Assembly: GCA_963728825.1 (NCBI GenBank) | Contig: CAVSLA010000006.1 | Coordinates: 1 to 64,000, forward strand | Source of the DNA: CAVREM01 sp963728825 | Lineage (GTDB): Bacteria > Acidobacteriota > Vicinamibacteria > Vicinamibacterales > CAVVIG01 | Reading direction: 5' to 3' | Length of the DNA: 64,000 bases | Shown: positions 18,193-28,204 of the stretch, in pieces | How positions within the stretch are numbered: the first letter of the stretch is position 1 | Layout of the letters: each line of letters begins with the position of its first letter | The notes under the pieces: model-generated | The model's database searches: none | What the model was told of the DNA's origin: nothing | Seen by the model: the letters and a program-made list of their open reading frames with translations, nothing else | Translations under genes and position numbers: made by a program

Positions 18193-19076
18193 CGTCTCTT
18201 CACCTTCTCGCGCGCCGGCCCACCCTGCGAGGGGGATCCTGCTCCGGGCAGCCTGGTCTCTATGCGTGGGAGCTCGGCGCCCCAGGCCGCCGCGTCGCCG
18301 CGCAGCAGCGACTCCATCTCCCGCACCACGCGCTCGGAGTCTTCGGACTGCCGGACGATCGTGTCGAGCTCTTCGGCAATCGCCTGCGGGTCGCGCAGCG
18401 AGATCGAGTTCTGGTGCAGCACTTCGAGCAGCGAGGCCATCGAATCCAGCTCGGTAGCCAGCGCCTTCATCGTCCCGCTCACCTCGGACGAAGCCTCCAG
18501 CAGCCGCTGCTTGAGCTCGAGGTTCTTCTGCAGCGCGGCTCGGGCGCGATCGTTGAGATTCGACAGCCCGAGCTCCTGCTCGAGGGCGGCGATCTCCCGT
18601 TTGATTTCCGCGGGGCTGCGGGTGACCGGCATCTTCTCGTAGCGCTGCATCGCGAGCATGCGGTGCAGGCACCCTTCGAGGATGTAATCGAGCTTGCCGC
18701 GCTGCTCGGCCAGGTACGCCTGCGAGATGCCGGTGAGGCTCTGGTAGTTCGCCTCGATGAGGCGACAGAGCTGCTCGAGAGCGTGGTAGCGCTTGACGTG
18801 CGCCGGATCGAATGAGGCGATGAGGCGGGCGCGGTTCGCGGCAGCCACGGCGCGCGACGCCTCGCGCCGGCGCCTGGCCACCAGACGCCGCAGCGGGCCG
18901 GAGTCGAGAATCGGCAGCAGCACCATCTCCGATCCCAGCCACAACAACAGCGGCAGGGGATTGAGCGTGAGGGCTGACGCCAGCGCCGCGCCGCCGGCGA
19001 CGATCGCCTGGTACTGATTGAAGATCAGCTCGCGGAGGATCGAACCGGCCGAAAGCTCATCGTTGGGAGGTGCCAT
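18189..19076 (-). CDS. Coiled-coil protein with N-terminal membrane segment, PspA cluster
   Basis: A 295-residue protein. Residues 24-57 are hydrophobic (IVAGGAALASALTLNPLPLLLWLG...), enough for one hairpin or two short membrane helices. Residues 60-285 are almost all charged helix with heptad character (SPAEIKREIAALEQELGLSN, RAALQKNLELKQRLLEASSE). It ends in a basic tail. It lies 9 bp after the PspA-like gene and overlaps the AAA+ gene by 4 bp. I do not recognise a named family; it may be a membrane adaptor between the coiled-coil polymer and the ATPase. Confidence 0.78.
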   Translation of the reverse strand: MAPPNDELSAGSILRELIFNQYQAIVAGGAALASALTLNPLPLLLWLGSEMVLLPILDSGPLRRLVARRRREASRAVAAANRARLIASFDPAHVKRYHALEQLCRLIEANYQSLTGISQAYLAEQRGKLDYILEGCLHRMLAMQRYEKMPVTRSPAEIKREIAALEQELGLSNLNDRARAALQKNLELKQRLLEASSEVSGTMKALATELDSMASLLEVLHQNSISLRDPQAIAEELDTIVRQSEDSERVVREMESLLRGDAAAWGAELPRIETRLPGAGSPSQGGPAREKVKRR

Positions 19077-19085
19077 CCCCTGCGA

Positions 19086-19832
19086 TTACGAGCCCTGCTT
19101 CTCTCCGACACGTCCGCCGACGCTCGGCGCCGTCGTGGATTCGGCCACGGCGGCGGGCTTGGCGATGCCCATCTCGACCTCGAACTGGTGCAGGATGCCG
19201 GCCGCCTTCACCTTGCGCGACGTCCGTTCCCGCTCGATGGACTGGGTATCGATCGAACCGGTCGCCACTTCGACGGCGGCCTTCGACTCGGCAACCTCCT
19301 GCTTGATCTGTTCGAGGAACTTGTCCGCGGTATTGGCGACGCCGTAGGACTGCAGCTCGACGATGGCGTCGACCGCGGTCTTCATGACCTTCGCTTTCTG
19401 ACGCTCCTTGAGCGCGCGCTGGCAGGTCTCGATCTTCGTCTTCAGTTTCTCCTTCAGCATGTCGACCGACATCTTGGCCGTGGCATGCGCCTTCTGCGCC
19501 GCGGCGAACTGCTCCTCGGTGCTCGCCAGGTCGGTGCGCAGCTGCTGGAGCTGGATGGCGTCTTCTTCGGCGACGGCGCGCGCCGCCGCGGTCCCCTCGC
19601 GCAGGGCGGCCTGGATGGAGGCGGTGAGGTTCTTGTCCTGCCGGCGGAGGCCCTGCAGCTCTTCGTCGAGGCGGATCTCGGTGGCGCGGGTGGCCACCAG
19701 CACCGAATTGAGCCTCGGCATCATGATGCGCATCTCCTCGATGGCATCCTGCAGCATCACCTCCGGGTCCTCTGCCACCGAGATGAAGAACCCCATCCAG
19801 GCGCGCAACAGACGGGACAGCCTAGCGAACAT
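19086..19832 (-). CDS. PspA/IM30 (Vipp1) family ESCRT-III-like protein
   Basis: A 248-residue protein. The N terminus (MFARLSRLLRAWMGFFI) is an amphipathic helix, followed by the family signature VAEDPEVMLQDAIEEM and a long helical hairpin (ATRATEIRLDEELQGLRRQ onwards). PspA/IM30 proteins polymerise on damaged membranes. The C-terminal 40 residues are Ala/Val-rich and disordered. The gene overlaps the upstream coiled-coil gene by 11 bp, making coupling likely. No PspF or PspBC homologue is visible in the window. Confidence 0.86.
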   Translation of the reverse strand: MFARLSRLLRAWMGFFISVAEDPEVMLQDAIEEMRIMMPRLNSVLVATRATEIRLDEELQGLRRQDKNLTASIQAALREGTAAARAVAEEDAIQLQQLRTDLASTEEQFAAAQKAHATAKMSVDMLKEKLKTKIETCQRALKERQKAKVMKTAVDAIVELQSYGVANTADKFLEQIKQEVAESKAAVEVATGSIDTQSIERERTSRKVKAAGILHQFEVEMGIAKPAAVAESTTAPSVGGRVGEKQGS

Positions 19833-20499
19833 CGGCGTCTCCTTTAGCCTTGACCGGCGAGTTGGCCGTGGTAATCGGATTCTGTGACACGAAGTAGCCG
19901 ACGGCCTCGGCGATGCGATTTTCTTCCTGCCGCTTCCGCACGCGCCACGCCGCCAGGCTTTCCTGCTCGCGGTTGATCTCCGCGTTGTTCTGTTCGACGC
20001 GGGCGCGCAGCTCGGCGACGCGCTGGTTGACCTCCGCTTCGAGCTGCTGGTTCTCGGCGGTTTTCTGGGCGCGCAGCTCCTCGAGATGCTTCTGCAGGAC
20101 GCGCTCGAAGGTATCGAGGGCGCGGTCGCGCTGCAGCGCGTCTTCGACGATTTCCGCGACCTTCACCCCCGCCGCGTCGAGCGCCACCAGCACCGAGCGC
20201 TGCCGCACGTCGGCGGGGAGCTCCATGATGTGCTCGCTGCGCAGCATGTCGGCGACCTTGAGCACGGTGTAGCCATGCGCCGGCGCGGCAATCTGCGCAG
20301 AGGTGTAAATCTCCGGGAAGTCGGCGGGGCTGGTCACCGGGGTTTTGAAGGTTGTATCGGCCTCAACGTCCGGGACGAGATCGGCGGCACGCTGCGGCGC
20401 CGGAGCCGGAGCCGAGCCAGCGGGCGGCTTCTGCGGCGTGGCGCCCCCTTGGGCGCCGCCCTCAGTGACAACGAAATAGTTGTACCACTTCTTGCTCAC
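19822..20499 (-). CDS. Coiled-coil protein, first gene of the PspA-AAA cluster
   Basis: A 225-residue soluble protein. Residues 1-55 are low-complexity (Pro/Ala/Gly), residues 60-110 form a compact alpha/beta region (IYTSAQIAAPAHGYTVLKVA), and residues 110-205 are a continuous coiled coil (RDRALDTFERVLQKHLEELR, NQQLEAEVNQRVAELRARVE). Start GTG 20499 has GGAG 12 bases upstream. It is the promoter-proximal gene of the six-gene leftward run and is divergent from a lipoprotein gene 113 bp away. I know no named family; context suggests a partner of the PspA-like polymer. Confidence 0.75.
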   Translation of the reverse strand: MSKKWYNYFVVTEGGAQGGATPQKPPAGSAPAPAPQRAADLVPDVEADTTFKTPVTSPADFPEIYTSAQIAAPAHGYTVLKVADMLRSEHIMELPADVRQRSVLVALDAAGVKVAEIVEDALQRDRALDTFERVLQKHLEELRAQKTAENQQLEAEVNQRVAELRARVEQNNAEINREQESLAAWRVRKRQEENRIAEAVGYFVSQNPITTANSPVKAKGDADVR

Positions 20500-20612
20500 A
20501 GCGCATCCGTCTCCAGAAGTGTCGGAATTGTAGCAGTCGCCGGCAGATCGATGTTACAGCCCGCGCCCGTCTTTCCCGCCTCTCCAGACAGGAACAGTTC
20601 AGAGGAGGGTTT

Positions 20613-21035
20613 ATGAAGCCAATCGTTCACACCATCCGGTTTGCGGCTGTGGCCGCGATGGCAGCGGCCTTGACAGCCTCGGCCTGTGGCCGGGAATCGG
20701 TCACCGAACCGACGCCGATCGTGCGGGATCCCGCGCCTGCCCCGATCGTCACCTACACGGTGTCCGGGGTCATTTCCGAGATCACGGATTCGGGCGAAAT
20801 GCCGCTCGAAGGCGTCCACGTCGAAAATTCAGAGTCACATGATGTGACGATCACCGACGGCGACGGGTTCTACAGCCTGGGGGGCTTCCGCGCCGGGATG
20901 GCACGGCTCAACCTTTCCAAGGAGGGCTATGAGCTGCAGTTCCGGGAGGTTGCGGTCGAGGGCGACGTGCGGTTCGATGCCGTGATGATCCCTCAGGACG
21001 GATCGATCTCGAGTGAGTCGAGACGGTCGCGTTGA
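20613..21035 (+). CDS. Lipoprotein with carboxypeptidase-regulatory-like domain
   Basis: A 140-residue lipoprotein. The signal peptide ends in lipobox TASAC, with Cys25 expected to be lipidated. A short linker leads to one beta-sandwich domain of the CarboxypepD_reg type (TVSGVISEITDSGEMPLEGV, TDGDGFYSLGGFRAG). The start follows AGAGGAGGGTTT. Such domains mediate surface binding or protein stability. It is a single gene followed by two hairpins. Confidence 0.8.
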   Translation: MKPIVHTIRFAAVAAMAAALTASACGRESVTEPTPIVRDPAPAPIVTYTVSGVISEITDSGEMPLEGVHVENSESHDVTITDGDGFYSLGGFRAGMARLNLSKEGYELQFREVAVEGDVRFDAVMIPQDGSISSESRRSR

Positions 21036-21050
21036 TCGCTTCGACTGAAA

Positions 21051-21117
21051 CCGGCGCAGACGGATCCGCATCCTCTGCGCCGGCTGCCGCCGCTTGCCGG
21101 GTCTGAAAAGACCCGGC
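21051..21117 (+). terminator. Two tandem perfect hairpins downstream of the lipoprotein gene
   Basis: Hairpin 1 pairs CCGGCGCAGA (21051-21060) with TCTGCGCCGG (21074-21083). Hairpin 2 pairs GCCGGGTCT (21096-21104) with AGACCCGGC (21109-21117) around a GAAA tetraloop. They lie 16 bases after the stop. There is no U-tract, so they may be a terminator or an RNA-stabilising element. Confidence 0.55.
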
Positions 21118-21173
21118 CTACACGCGCGTCGGGAGCGCTGACGCAAGGCGTTCTCGATTAGAGTTGTCGACCG

Positions 21174-21836
21174 ATGCGCACGCCGTCGCGAATCGACCGA
21201 GCCCGCGTGATCGGCCTGTCGATGCTGCTGCTCGCCGGGACGACGCGATCGGCAGACGCGCAAATCTGCGCCGGCCGCGCGCCGTTCAACCTGGCCTCGA
21301 CCCAGTTCGCGCTCGATGCCGGCTGGAACCGCGCGGGCCAGGGGATCGGCTTCAGCGCGGGCCACGGCATCGACCAGCTCTTCGGCATCGGGACGCTGGT
21401 CCTGCAATCGTTCGACGAAGACAGCGCCCTCCACATGATCACCGGCACGCTCGGTACCGATCAGCCGCTGTCGCCGGACAACCGCTTCCACGTCTGCCCG
21501 ACGATCACGATGGGCTACATCTCCGGCCCGCACGCTGCGCCTGACGTCGATGGCCGCTTTGGTTTGGCAGTCGCGGGTGACGCGTCGCTGCTGGTCGTCA
21601 ACGGGCCGCGCGCGAGGGTGACGGTGACGATTGGCTTGGACCTTCGCAAGCATGTTGGACGCAGCGCCAGTCTCTTCGTGCAGGACGCGCGAGAAACCGA
21701 TCACACGTTCAGCGGCGGCATCGGGTTTCTCCTGGCAAACCGATGGTCGGTCGTGTCACGTGCGGTGTTGCCGTTCGGTTCGATCAGCGACACGGGCCTG
21801 CAGGTGACGTTCGGCTACAACCTCCGGCGTCGCTAG
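21174..21836 (+). CDS. Secreted outer-membrane beta-barrel-like protein
   Basis: A 220-residue protein with signal peptide (VIGLSMLLLAGTTRSADA). The mature part alternates polar and hydrophobic residues in short strands separated by Gly/Asp turns, and ends in a typical barrel terminus (LQVTFGYNLRRR). It resembles small outer-membrane beta-barrel proteins of unknown function. Two Cys (ICAGRA, HVCPT) may pair. No strong ribosome binding site is seen before ATG 21174. Confidence 0.68.
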   Translation: MRTPSRIDRARVIGLSMLLLAGTTRSADAQICAGRAPFNLASTQFALDAGWNRAGQGIGFSAGHGIDQLFGIGTLVLQSFDEDSALHMITGTLGTDQPLSPDNRFHVCPTITMGYISGPHAAPDVDGRFGLAVAGDASLLVVNGPRARVTVTIGLDLRKHVGRSASLFVQDARETDHTFSGGIGFLLANRWSVVSRAVLPFGSISDTGLQVTFGYNLRRR

Positions 21837-21957
21837 TTCCTGGCGGCCGCACGCGGGCAACAACCCTAAACGGTTTTTCTTCACCGCCGAGCTGTACTTG
21901 GCGCGTGAAACCGTGCTACCTTCGGCCACCCGCCCTTTCATCTGCAGTGGTGCATCC

Positions 21958-23241
21958 ATGCGAAGCCTCGTGTCTGGGATCAGCGGCCGAATTCTCAACG
22001 TGGAGGCGAGCGAGCGCAGGCGGCTTGCCTCACATGCGTTCGCGGTCGCTCTGGTCGCCGCGGCGGCAGTCACGCGATCGCTGCTCGATCTGCCGGGAGA
22101 AGCGTCGCAGTTCTGGCTGTTTTCTGCGGCAATCGCCGTGACCGCCGCACGCGGCGGAGTGGCGGCGGCCGGCACTGCCATCCTGACGTCTTTTCTCATC
22201 GCGCGCATGGTGGACGGCGCCTCCCTGGTGGCGGGCCTGCTGTTCGTCGCCGAGGGGCTCGCCGTCGCGCTCGTCGTGATCGCACTGAGCAGATCGGTTG
22301 ACAAGGAGCGGGGCCGGATGTCGGCGCTCGAGCCGTGGATGCGCGATCTCAAATCGACCGAACGACAGGGCCGCGTGGTCAACTCGGCGCTCGATCAGCT
22401 GGACGAAGCCGCCGAAACGGTGGTCATCCTGCTCGATCGCGGCGGACGCATCAGCGACTGGCGGGCCGGCGCGACACGCCTGTATGGACGGTCGGCGGCT
22501 GAGATCGTCGGGGAGTACCCGCTCGTGCTGTTCGAAGATCTGTCCGAGGATGGCCTGGCCCGTATCGTGTCCGAGGCACGGGTCACCGAAGCACGCATGA
22601 CGCGCCGCCAGCGCCGGAGCGACAACACCACGTTCGAAGCCGACATTCGAATCAGTCCGCTGTCGCGCGGCGGGTTCGACGGTTTCGCGATGATCGTCCG
22701 CGACCTGGCGCCCCAGCAGGCGTACTCGCAGCTGCAGGAAGAGGCCGATGTCGCGAACCGGCAGCTGTCGACGCTTCGTCACATCGCCGATCCGTCGCTC
22801 AATTCGCTGGCGAGCAGCGAGTTCGTCGTCACGCTGCTGGATCGGCTGCGGGCGACGATCGACGCGGAGGGTGTCGCCCTGGTCTACATGGACAAGTTCC
22901 GGCGCCGCGTACTCTGCTCGGCAAGCGGTCTGCAGTGCGCGCGCGGTGTCCACCGCCCACCCCTCGATCTGCGCCGATCGGACCCGAGCCGCACCCTCAT
23001 GATCCACAACGACCCGGCTGGCGTCCTGGAATCGAGCGCCGCGGGATGGCCCGAAGAGGTGTCGTCGATGATGGCGGTGCCGGTCGTGCGTGCCGGTTCG
23101 CCGCAGGCGGTGATGGAAGTCGTCAACCGCACCGGACGCCGCGCCACCGAATGGGAAATCGCCCTGGTGCAGGTTGCCGCCGCCCGGATTGCCGGCGTCC
23201 TTCAAGAGGATAGCTACGCCGACTCTGGCGCGGTCGCGTAA
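21958..23241 (+). CDS. Membrane-anchored PAS-GAF sensor protein
   Basis: A 427-residue protein. Residues 25-115 contain about four hydrophobic segments (SHAFAVALVAAAAVTRSLL, FWLFSAAIAVTAARGGVAAAG, LVAGLLFVAEGLAVALVVIAL), resembling the MASE/DUF4118-type N terminus of sensor kinases. Residues 140-265 form a PAS domain (ETVVILLDRGGRISDWRAGA, GFDGFAMIVRDL), and residues 290-425 a GAF domain (DRLRATIDAEGVALVYMDKF). No kinase or output domain follows, so it may be a sensory partner or a truncated kinase. ATG 21958 was preferred to TTG 21898; neither has a clear ribosome binding site. Confidence 0.75.
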   Translation: MRSLVSGISGRILNVEASERRRLASHAFAVALVAAAAVTRSLLDLPGEASQFWLFSAAIAVTAARGGVAAAGTAILTSFLIARMVDGASLVAGLLFVAEGLAVALVVIALSRSVDKERGRMSALEPWMRDLKSTERQGRVVNSALDQLDEAAETVVILLDRGGRISDWRAGATRLYGRSAAEIVGEYPLVLFEDLSEDGLARIVSEARVTEARMTRRQRRSDNTTFEADIRISPLSRGGFDGFAMIVRDLAPQQAYSQLQEEADVANRQLSTLRHIADPSLNSLASSEFVVTLLDRLRATIDAEGVALVYMDKFRRRVLCSASGLQCARGVHRPPLDLRRSDPSRTLMIHNDPAGVLESSAAGWPEEVSSMMAVPVVRAGSPQAVMEVVNRTGRRATEWEIALVQVAAARIAGVLQEDSYADSGAVA

Positions 23242-23246
23242 CTGCC

Positions 23247-24314
23247 TCACACCCGAACGCGAATCCGCCAGCGATACAAGCGTCCAGCGAACCCGACCCA
23301 CACCGCCGTGAAAGCCGCCGCGTAGGCGAGCGACGCCCACTCCGCCGGCCGATTACCGAATGCCGGCGCGAACATCTCCCAGAAGAGCCAGGCCTTCGGC
23401 GTCGCCCGTGTGTCGGCGATCACGAACGACACGTGTTCCATCAGCCTGCCGACGACTTCTGAGCCCACGTAGATCGCCAGCGGGTTGACGCCCAGCCACA
23501 GAAACGGCCGCGACCACCGCCGCTGTCCGCGCAGGTCCACGATGAAGTGCGTGGCAGAGAAAGCGAGCGTGGCGAGCCCGGCAGCGACCAGCACGAACGA
23601 TCCGGTCCACAACGGCTTGCTCAGCGGCAGCACAGCCGACCAGACGACGCCGAGACCGAGGGCGGCCGCGCCATACACCGACAGCAGACGGACCGATGCC
23701 GCGTGGCCTCCGCTGCGCCGGATCAGCTCGCCGGCGACCGCTCCGAGGAGGGCGGTGGCGACGGTCGACATCGTGCCCAGCAATCCTTCCGGATCGGTCG
23801 GAGTCGTCAGCGCGTGGCGGCCGAATACCAGGTTGTCGAGGTAGCGCGCCAGGTTGTGGTCGGGGGTCAGGGAGCCAGCCGGAAAGCCATCGAACGGCAC
23901 CAGGGTGAGGAGCGCCCAGTGCCCGAGCAGCAGCGCCGCAATGGCGACGAACCATCGCCGGACGTCGAGAGACAGCACCAGCGGGCTGGCGATGAGATAG
24001 ACGAGCGCAATCCGCTGCAGCACGCCCGGCAGCCGCAATGGTCCGGGCTGGAACAACACCACGACGGCGTTGAGGCCGATGCCGAGCGCGATCAGCAGGG
24101 CGGCCCGACGGCCGATGCGCCAATAGAGATCCCCAGTGGAGACGCCGGCCGCGCGACGGCGCGCAAACGCCAGCGGCATCCCGGCGCCCATGACGTAGAC
24201 GAACGCGGGGAATACCAGATCGGCGAAGGTCAGGCCGGTCCAGTAGGCGTGATACAGCGGCGGGAACACGGCGTTCCAGTCGCCGGGATTGTTGACGAGG
24301 ATCATCGCGGCCAC
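23247..24314 (-). CDS. Acyltransferase-like membrane protein (DUF5009/HGSNAT type)
   Basis: A polytopic membrane protein of at least 355 residues with about ten hydrophobic segments, of the heparan-alpha-glucosaminide N-acetyltransferase-like family. MILVNNPGDW, FADLVFPAFVYVMGAGMPLA and GVNPLAIYVGSEV are family blocks. It probably transfers an acyl group across the membrane to a glycan. The usual N-terminal motif, SIDALRGLAV, lies in frame upstream of GTG 24314, but no ATG, GTG or TTG exists between it and the stop of the preceding gene. The true start is probably non-canonical, or damaged, between 24380 and 24419. It is probably cotranscribed with the small gene upstream. Confidence 0.82.
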   Translation of the reverse strand: MAAMILVNNPGDWNAVFPPLYHAYWTGLTFADLVFPAFVYVMGAGMPLAFARRRAAGVSTGDLYWRIGRRAALLIALGIGLNAVVVLFQPGPLRLPGVLQRIALVYLIASPLVLSLDVRRWFVAIAALLLGHWALLTLVPFDGFPAGSLTPDHNLARYLDNLVFGRHALTTPTDPEGLLGTMSTVATALLGAVAGELIRRSGGHAASVRLLSVYGAAALGLGVVWSAVLPLSKPLWTGSFVLVAAGLATLAFSATHFIVDLRGQRRWSRPFLWLGVNPLAIYVGSEVVGRLMEHVSFVIADTRATPKAWLFWEMFAPAFGNRPAEWASLAYAAAFTAVWVGFAGRLYRWRIRVRV

Positions 24315-24419
24315 CGCCAGACCGCGCAGCGCGTCGATCGAGTCGACGCGACCGCTAGTGTCGCGTGGGTCGACGATCAGCGACGTCGTGTTGATGACTC
24401 TTCCTTCAGCGGTCGGATC

Positions 24420-24608
24420 TTACCGTTCCGTCCACTCGACGAACCCGGGCGGCACCTCGTTCTTCACGATCATGACGCGCAAAACCCGCTCGTCACGAAG
24501 CAGCATCGCAGTACCGAGCCGCGCCGCCTCGATCGTCGCGTAACGAGCGGAGGCGCCGGCAATACTCGTGGCGGATCCCCGCCTCATCGTCGCAATCAGC
24601 CTGAACAT
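24420..24608 (-). CDS. Small protein, unknown
   Basis: A 62-residue protein whose start ATG 24608 has a strong GGGAGG at 7-nt spacing. Composition is mixed alpha/beta, with a basic N-terminal helix (MFRLIATMRRGSA) and an acidic end (PPGFVEWTER). It sits directly upstream of the DUF5009-type gene. I do not recognise the family; the ribosome binding site and codon use support translation. Confidence 0.6.
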   Translation of the reverse strand: MFRLIATMRRGSATSIAGASARYATIEAARLGTAMLLRDERVLRVMIVKNEVPPGFVEWTER

Positions 24609-24644
24609 GTGTGATCCTCCCAACACCGATCACGTGTTGCAGCG

Positions 24645-24848
24645 CTATCGTCGTTCCTGTTGGATACTCTCCGACATCGTCTGCCCCGGGACCCGCCACA
24701 ACCACTGAAGGATGACGACTGAGGTGAAGGCCATGGCGGCCAATGCCAGCCAGGCAGAGGCGGCTGTGAGTCCGGCGGCGAGAACTAAACCGCTCAGCGA
24801 AAGGACCCAAGCGGCCGTGACGGTTTCTTTCGCGGGTGTGAATCTCAT
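24645..24848 (-). CDS. Small two-helix membrane protein
   Basis: A 67-residue protein with two hydrophobic helices (AAWVLSLSGLVLAAGLTAAS, LAAMAFTSVVILQWLW) and a polar tail. The codon use fits coding sequence, but no clear ribosome binding site precedes ATG 24848. It lies 36 bp upstream of the 62-residue gene on the same strand. Function unknown. Confidence 0.5.
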   Translation of the reverse strand: MRFTPAKETVTAAWVLSLSGLVLAAGLTAASAWLALAAMAFTSVVILQWLWRVPGQTMSESIQQERR

Positions 24849-24963
24849 GAACTGAGTGTACAGAGCGTCGCAGATCGGGACTGTTCAAGAGCGCACAGCA
24901 GCGGAGTGCCGACGGCGGTAGGCTGGGAGGGCTGCTGCTCTCGAAGGGAGTCTATTCCGTCCG

Positions 24964-25098
24964 ATGATGCGCTACGTCGAGGATGGAGCGTTGGCGATAC
25001 TCGTCGTGTTCCTGTTCCCGATTCTCATTCTGCTGGTCGGGGGTCCGATCGCGCTGCTGGTGCGGGTCGTGATTGAGATCGCGGAGCGATTCCTTTAA
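24964..25098 (+). CDS. Possible 44-residue membrane peptide
   Basis: A short frame encoding one strong hydrophobic helix (AILVVFLFPILILLVGGPIA) with a charged C-terminal helix (EIAERFL). Codons end mostly in G or C. Its last 74 bases overlap the tail of the convergent GIY-YIG-like gene, and no good ribosome binding site is seen, so it may be spurious. Confidence 0.35.
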   Translation: MMRYVEDGALAILVVFLFPILILLVGGPIALLVRVVIEIAERFL

Positions 25099-25397
25099 AG
25101 GACGCCGCGGGATTGCAGGCAGGCGCCAGCGTGGTAATAAGGGTCTGCTGCCGGGCGACGCGGTCCGCGGCCGGGATGACCTCGAACGAGAACGAGAGAG
25201 GGCCCCGCTGCTCCAGACAGGCGCCCGGCTCGTTCAGATGTCCAAACAGGCTTCGCTGGACATCGTCGCTCTCGCCAACGTACAGCCATCGCTGCGACGT
25301 GTAGATGGTGTAGACACCGGAGGCGCTCGGCGCCTTCTCCTGCACCGCCTGGTAGGCAAACGCGTAGGTGGCACTGCCCTCATTCGCCGCGCGCAGC

Positions 25398-25414
<17 letters not shown>
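25025..25414 (-). CDS. GIY-YIG-like nuclease-fold protein
   Basis: A 129-residue protein. Residues 32-105 resemble a GIY-YIG domain: SGVYTIY corresponds to the GIY strand, WLYVGESDDV to the YIG strand with the following helix start, and RSLFGHLN to the helix with a conserved Arg/His. The catalytic Glu of classical members is not obvious, so it may bind rather than cut DNA. The tail is Pro/Arg/Ser-rich and probably disordered. Its ATG 25414 lies inside the last codons of groEL (17-bp overlap), implying translational coupling. A different function is possible. Confidence 0.6.
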
Positions 25415-27002
<1,588 letters not shown>

Positions 27003-27058
27003 GATGTGCTCCGTTAAAGAGGGCGCACGTCGCGCCGCTCAGGGGCTTCAATTTCTGC

Positions 27059-27394
27059 TCAGGCGCGTTTCTTGGTAGCGTCCGTACTTTTCGTGACGGC
27101 GGAGCCCGCCTCTTCGATCGCCAAAACGTCGTCCTCTTTCATGATTAGATACTCCACACCATCGAGCTTGATCTCCTGGCCGGAATACTTGCCGAAGAGG
27201 ATGGTGTCGCCGGCTTTGACATCGAGCGGCAGCCGTTTGCCGTTCTTGTCGGCCTTGCCGAGCCCCGCCGCCAGCACCTTGCCTTGTTGCGGCTTTTCCT
27301 TGGCGGAATCCGGAATGATGATCGCGCCGGCGCGCGGAGCGGATTCCTCGAGGCGTTGCACGATGAGACGGTCGTGGAGCGGTCTGACGTTCAT
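27059..27394 (-). CDS. groES: Co-chaperonin GroES (Hsp10)
   Basis: A 111-residue heptameric lid protein for GroEL. It begins MNVRPLHDRLIVQRLEES and contains the GAIIIPDSAKEKPQQGKVLAAG mobile-loop region (IIIPDSAKEKP), GDTILFGKYSG and DGVEYLIMKEDDVLAI. The last 15 residues are a Thr/Lys extension (SAVTKSTDATKKRA) beyond the usual roughly 96-residue length. ATG 27394 follows CGGAGTGCACCC; the longer open frame upstream is not used. I saw no CIRCE inverted repeat upstream. Confidence 0.96.
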   Translation of the reverse strand: MNVRPLHDRLIVQRLEESAPRAGAIIIPDSAKEKPQQGKVLAAGLGKADKNGKRLPLDVKAGDTILFGKYSGQEIKLDGVEYLIMKEDDVLAIEEAGSAVTKSTDATKKRA

Positions 27395-27476
27395 GGGTGC
27401 ACTCCGAAAACTGTTGTACGGGTAATGGCCGGACTCGAGCCGGTCCCTGCGGCAAAGCCTGCCGACTGGGCGTCCG

Positions 27477-28140
27477 CTAATCGCGCAACACGACGCTGAG
27501 CAGCGAGCTGTTGATCTGGATTCCGGCATCGAGATCGCCGTCGTACTCGATGAATCCCAGTTTCTTGAATTTGTTCATGAAGAAGTTGACGCGCGAGCGC
27601 GTCGTGCCAACCATTTCCGACAGCGTCTCCTGCGAGATCTTCGGCACGATTTGCCGCGGCTTGGCCTGCTTGCCATAGCGCGCCAGCAGCAGCAGCGTCC
27701 GCGCGAGTCGCCGCTCGCTGGAGTTGAACAGCTGATCGATCAGGTCCTGTTCGATGCGGACGTTGCGCGACAGCATGTGCGCGATGAAGCGGTCCGACAG
27801 CGCAGGCTCGTCGTGCAGCACCCTGACCATCTGCTTCTTTTCAATGACCAGAACGCTGCTCGGCGTGATCGCCGTGGCACTGCCGATGCGCAGCGGCTGC
27901 CCCGCCAGGCATCCTTCGCCAAAGAAGTCGCCCGGGCCCAGCATCGCCACCACCGCCTCTCTCCCGGTCTTGGAGAGCACCGACAGTTTCACGCCGCCCT
28001 TCTGCACGATACAGGACGGCGTTGCAGCGGTCGCCTTGCGAGAAGATCGTCTCGGCCCGCCGGTATTCCACGATCTTTTTCGAGAGGCCAGCCGAGTCGA
28101 GAAACGCCTGTGCGTTGAAGCTGGCGCTGCGCTTGCCCAT
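27477..28140 (-). pseudogene. Crp/Fnr-type transcription regulator, frameshifted
   Basis: Frame 1 from ATG 28140 encodes the start of a cyclic-nucleotide-binding domain (RRAETIFSQGDRCNAVLY). After a frameshift at about 28011, frame 2 continues VQKGGVKLSVLSKTGREAVV, GPGDFFGEGCLAGQPLR, the dimer helix (IEQDLIDQLFNSSERRLAR) and a winged helix (ISQETLSEMVGTTRSRVNFF). The rejoined protein is about 220 residues, normal for the family. The break falls where family members have a Tyr-Ile/Met-Val/Ile-Gln strand, and two bases appear to be missing. It lies upstream of groES and could have regulated it. Whether this is decay or assembly error is unresolved. Confidence 0.82.
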
Positions 28141-28204
28141 CGCACGAGCATACGTCCCCTCGCCGTGGCCACTGTGTTCACAACAGCACAGCGAGTCTTC
28201 ACCT

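Noticed and set aside
16453..18942. An 829-codon frame giving the AAA+ protein a 250-residue N-terminal extension
   Set aside because: The extension is the antiparallel-frame shadow of the coiled-coil gene 18189-19076. GTG 18192 with stop/start overlap is the real start.
27395..27476. CIRCE heat-shock operator upstream of groES
   Set aside because: No TTAGCACTC-N9-GAGTGCTAA-like inverted repeat; a lone GGAGTGCAC is just the ribosome binding region.
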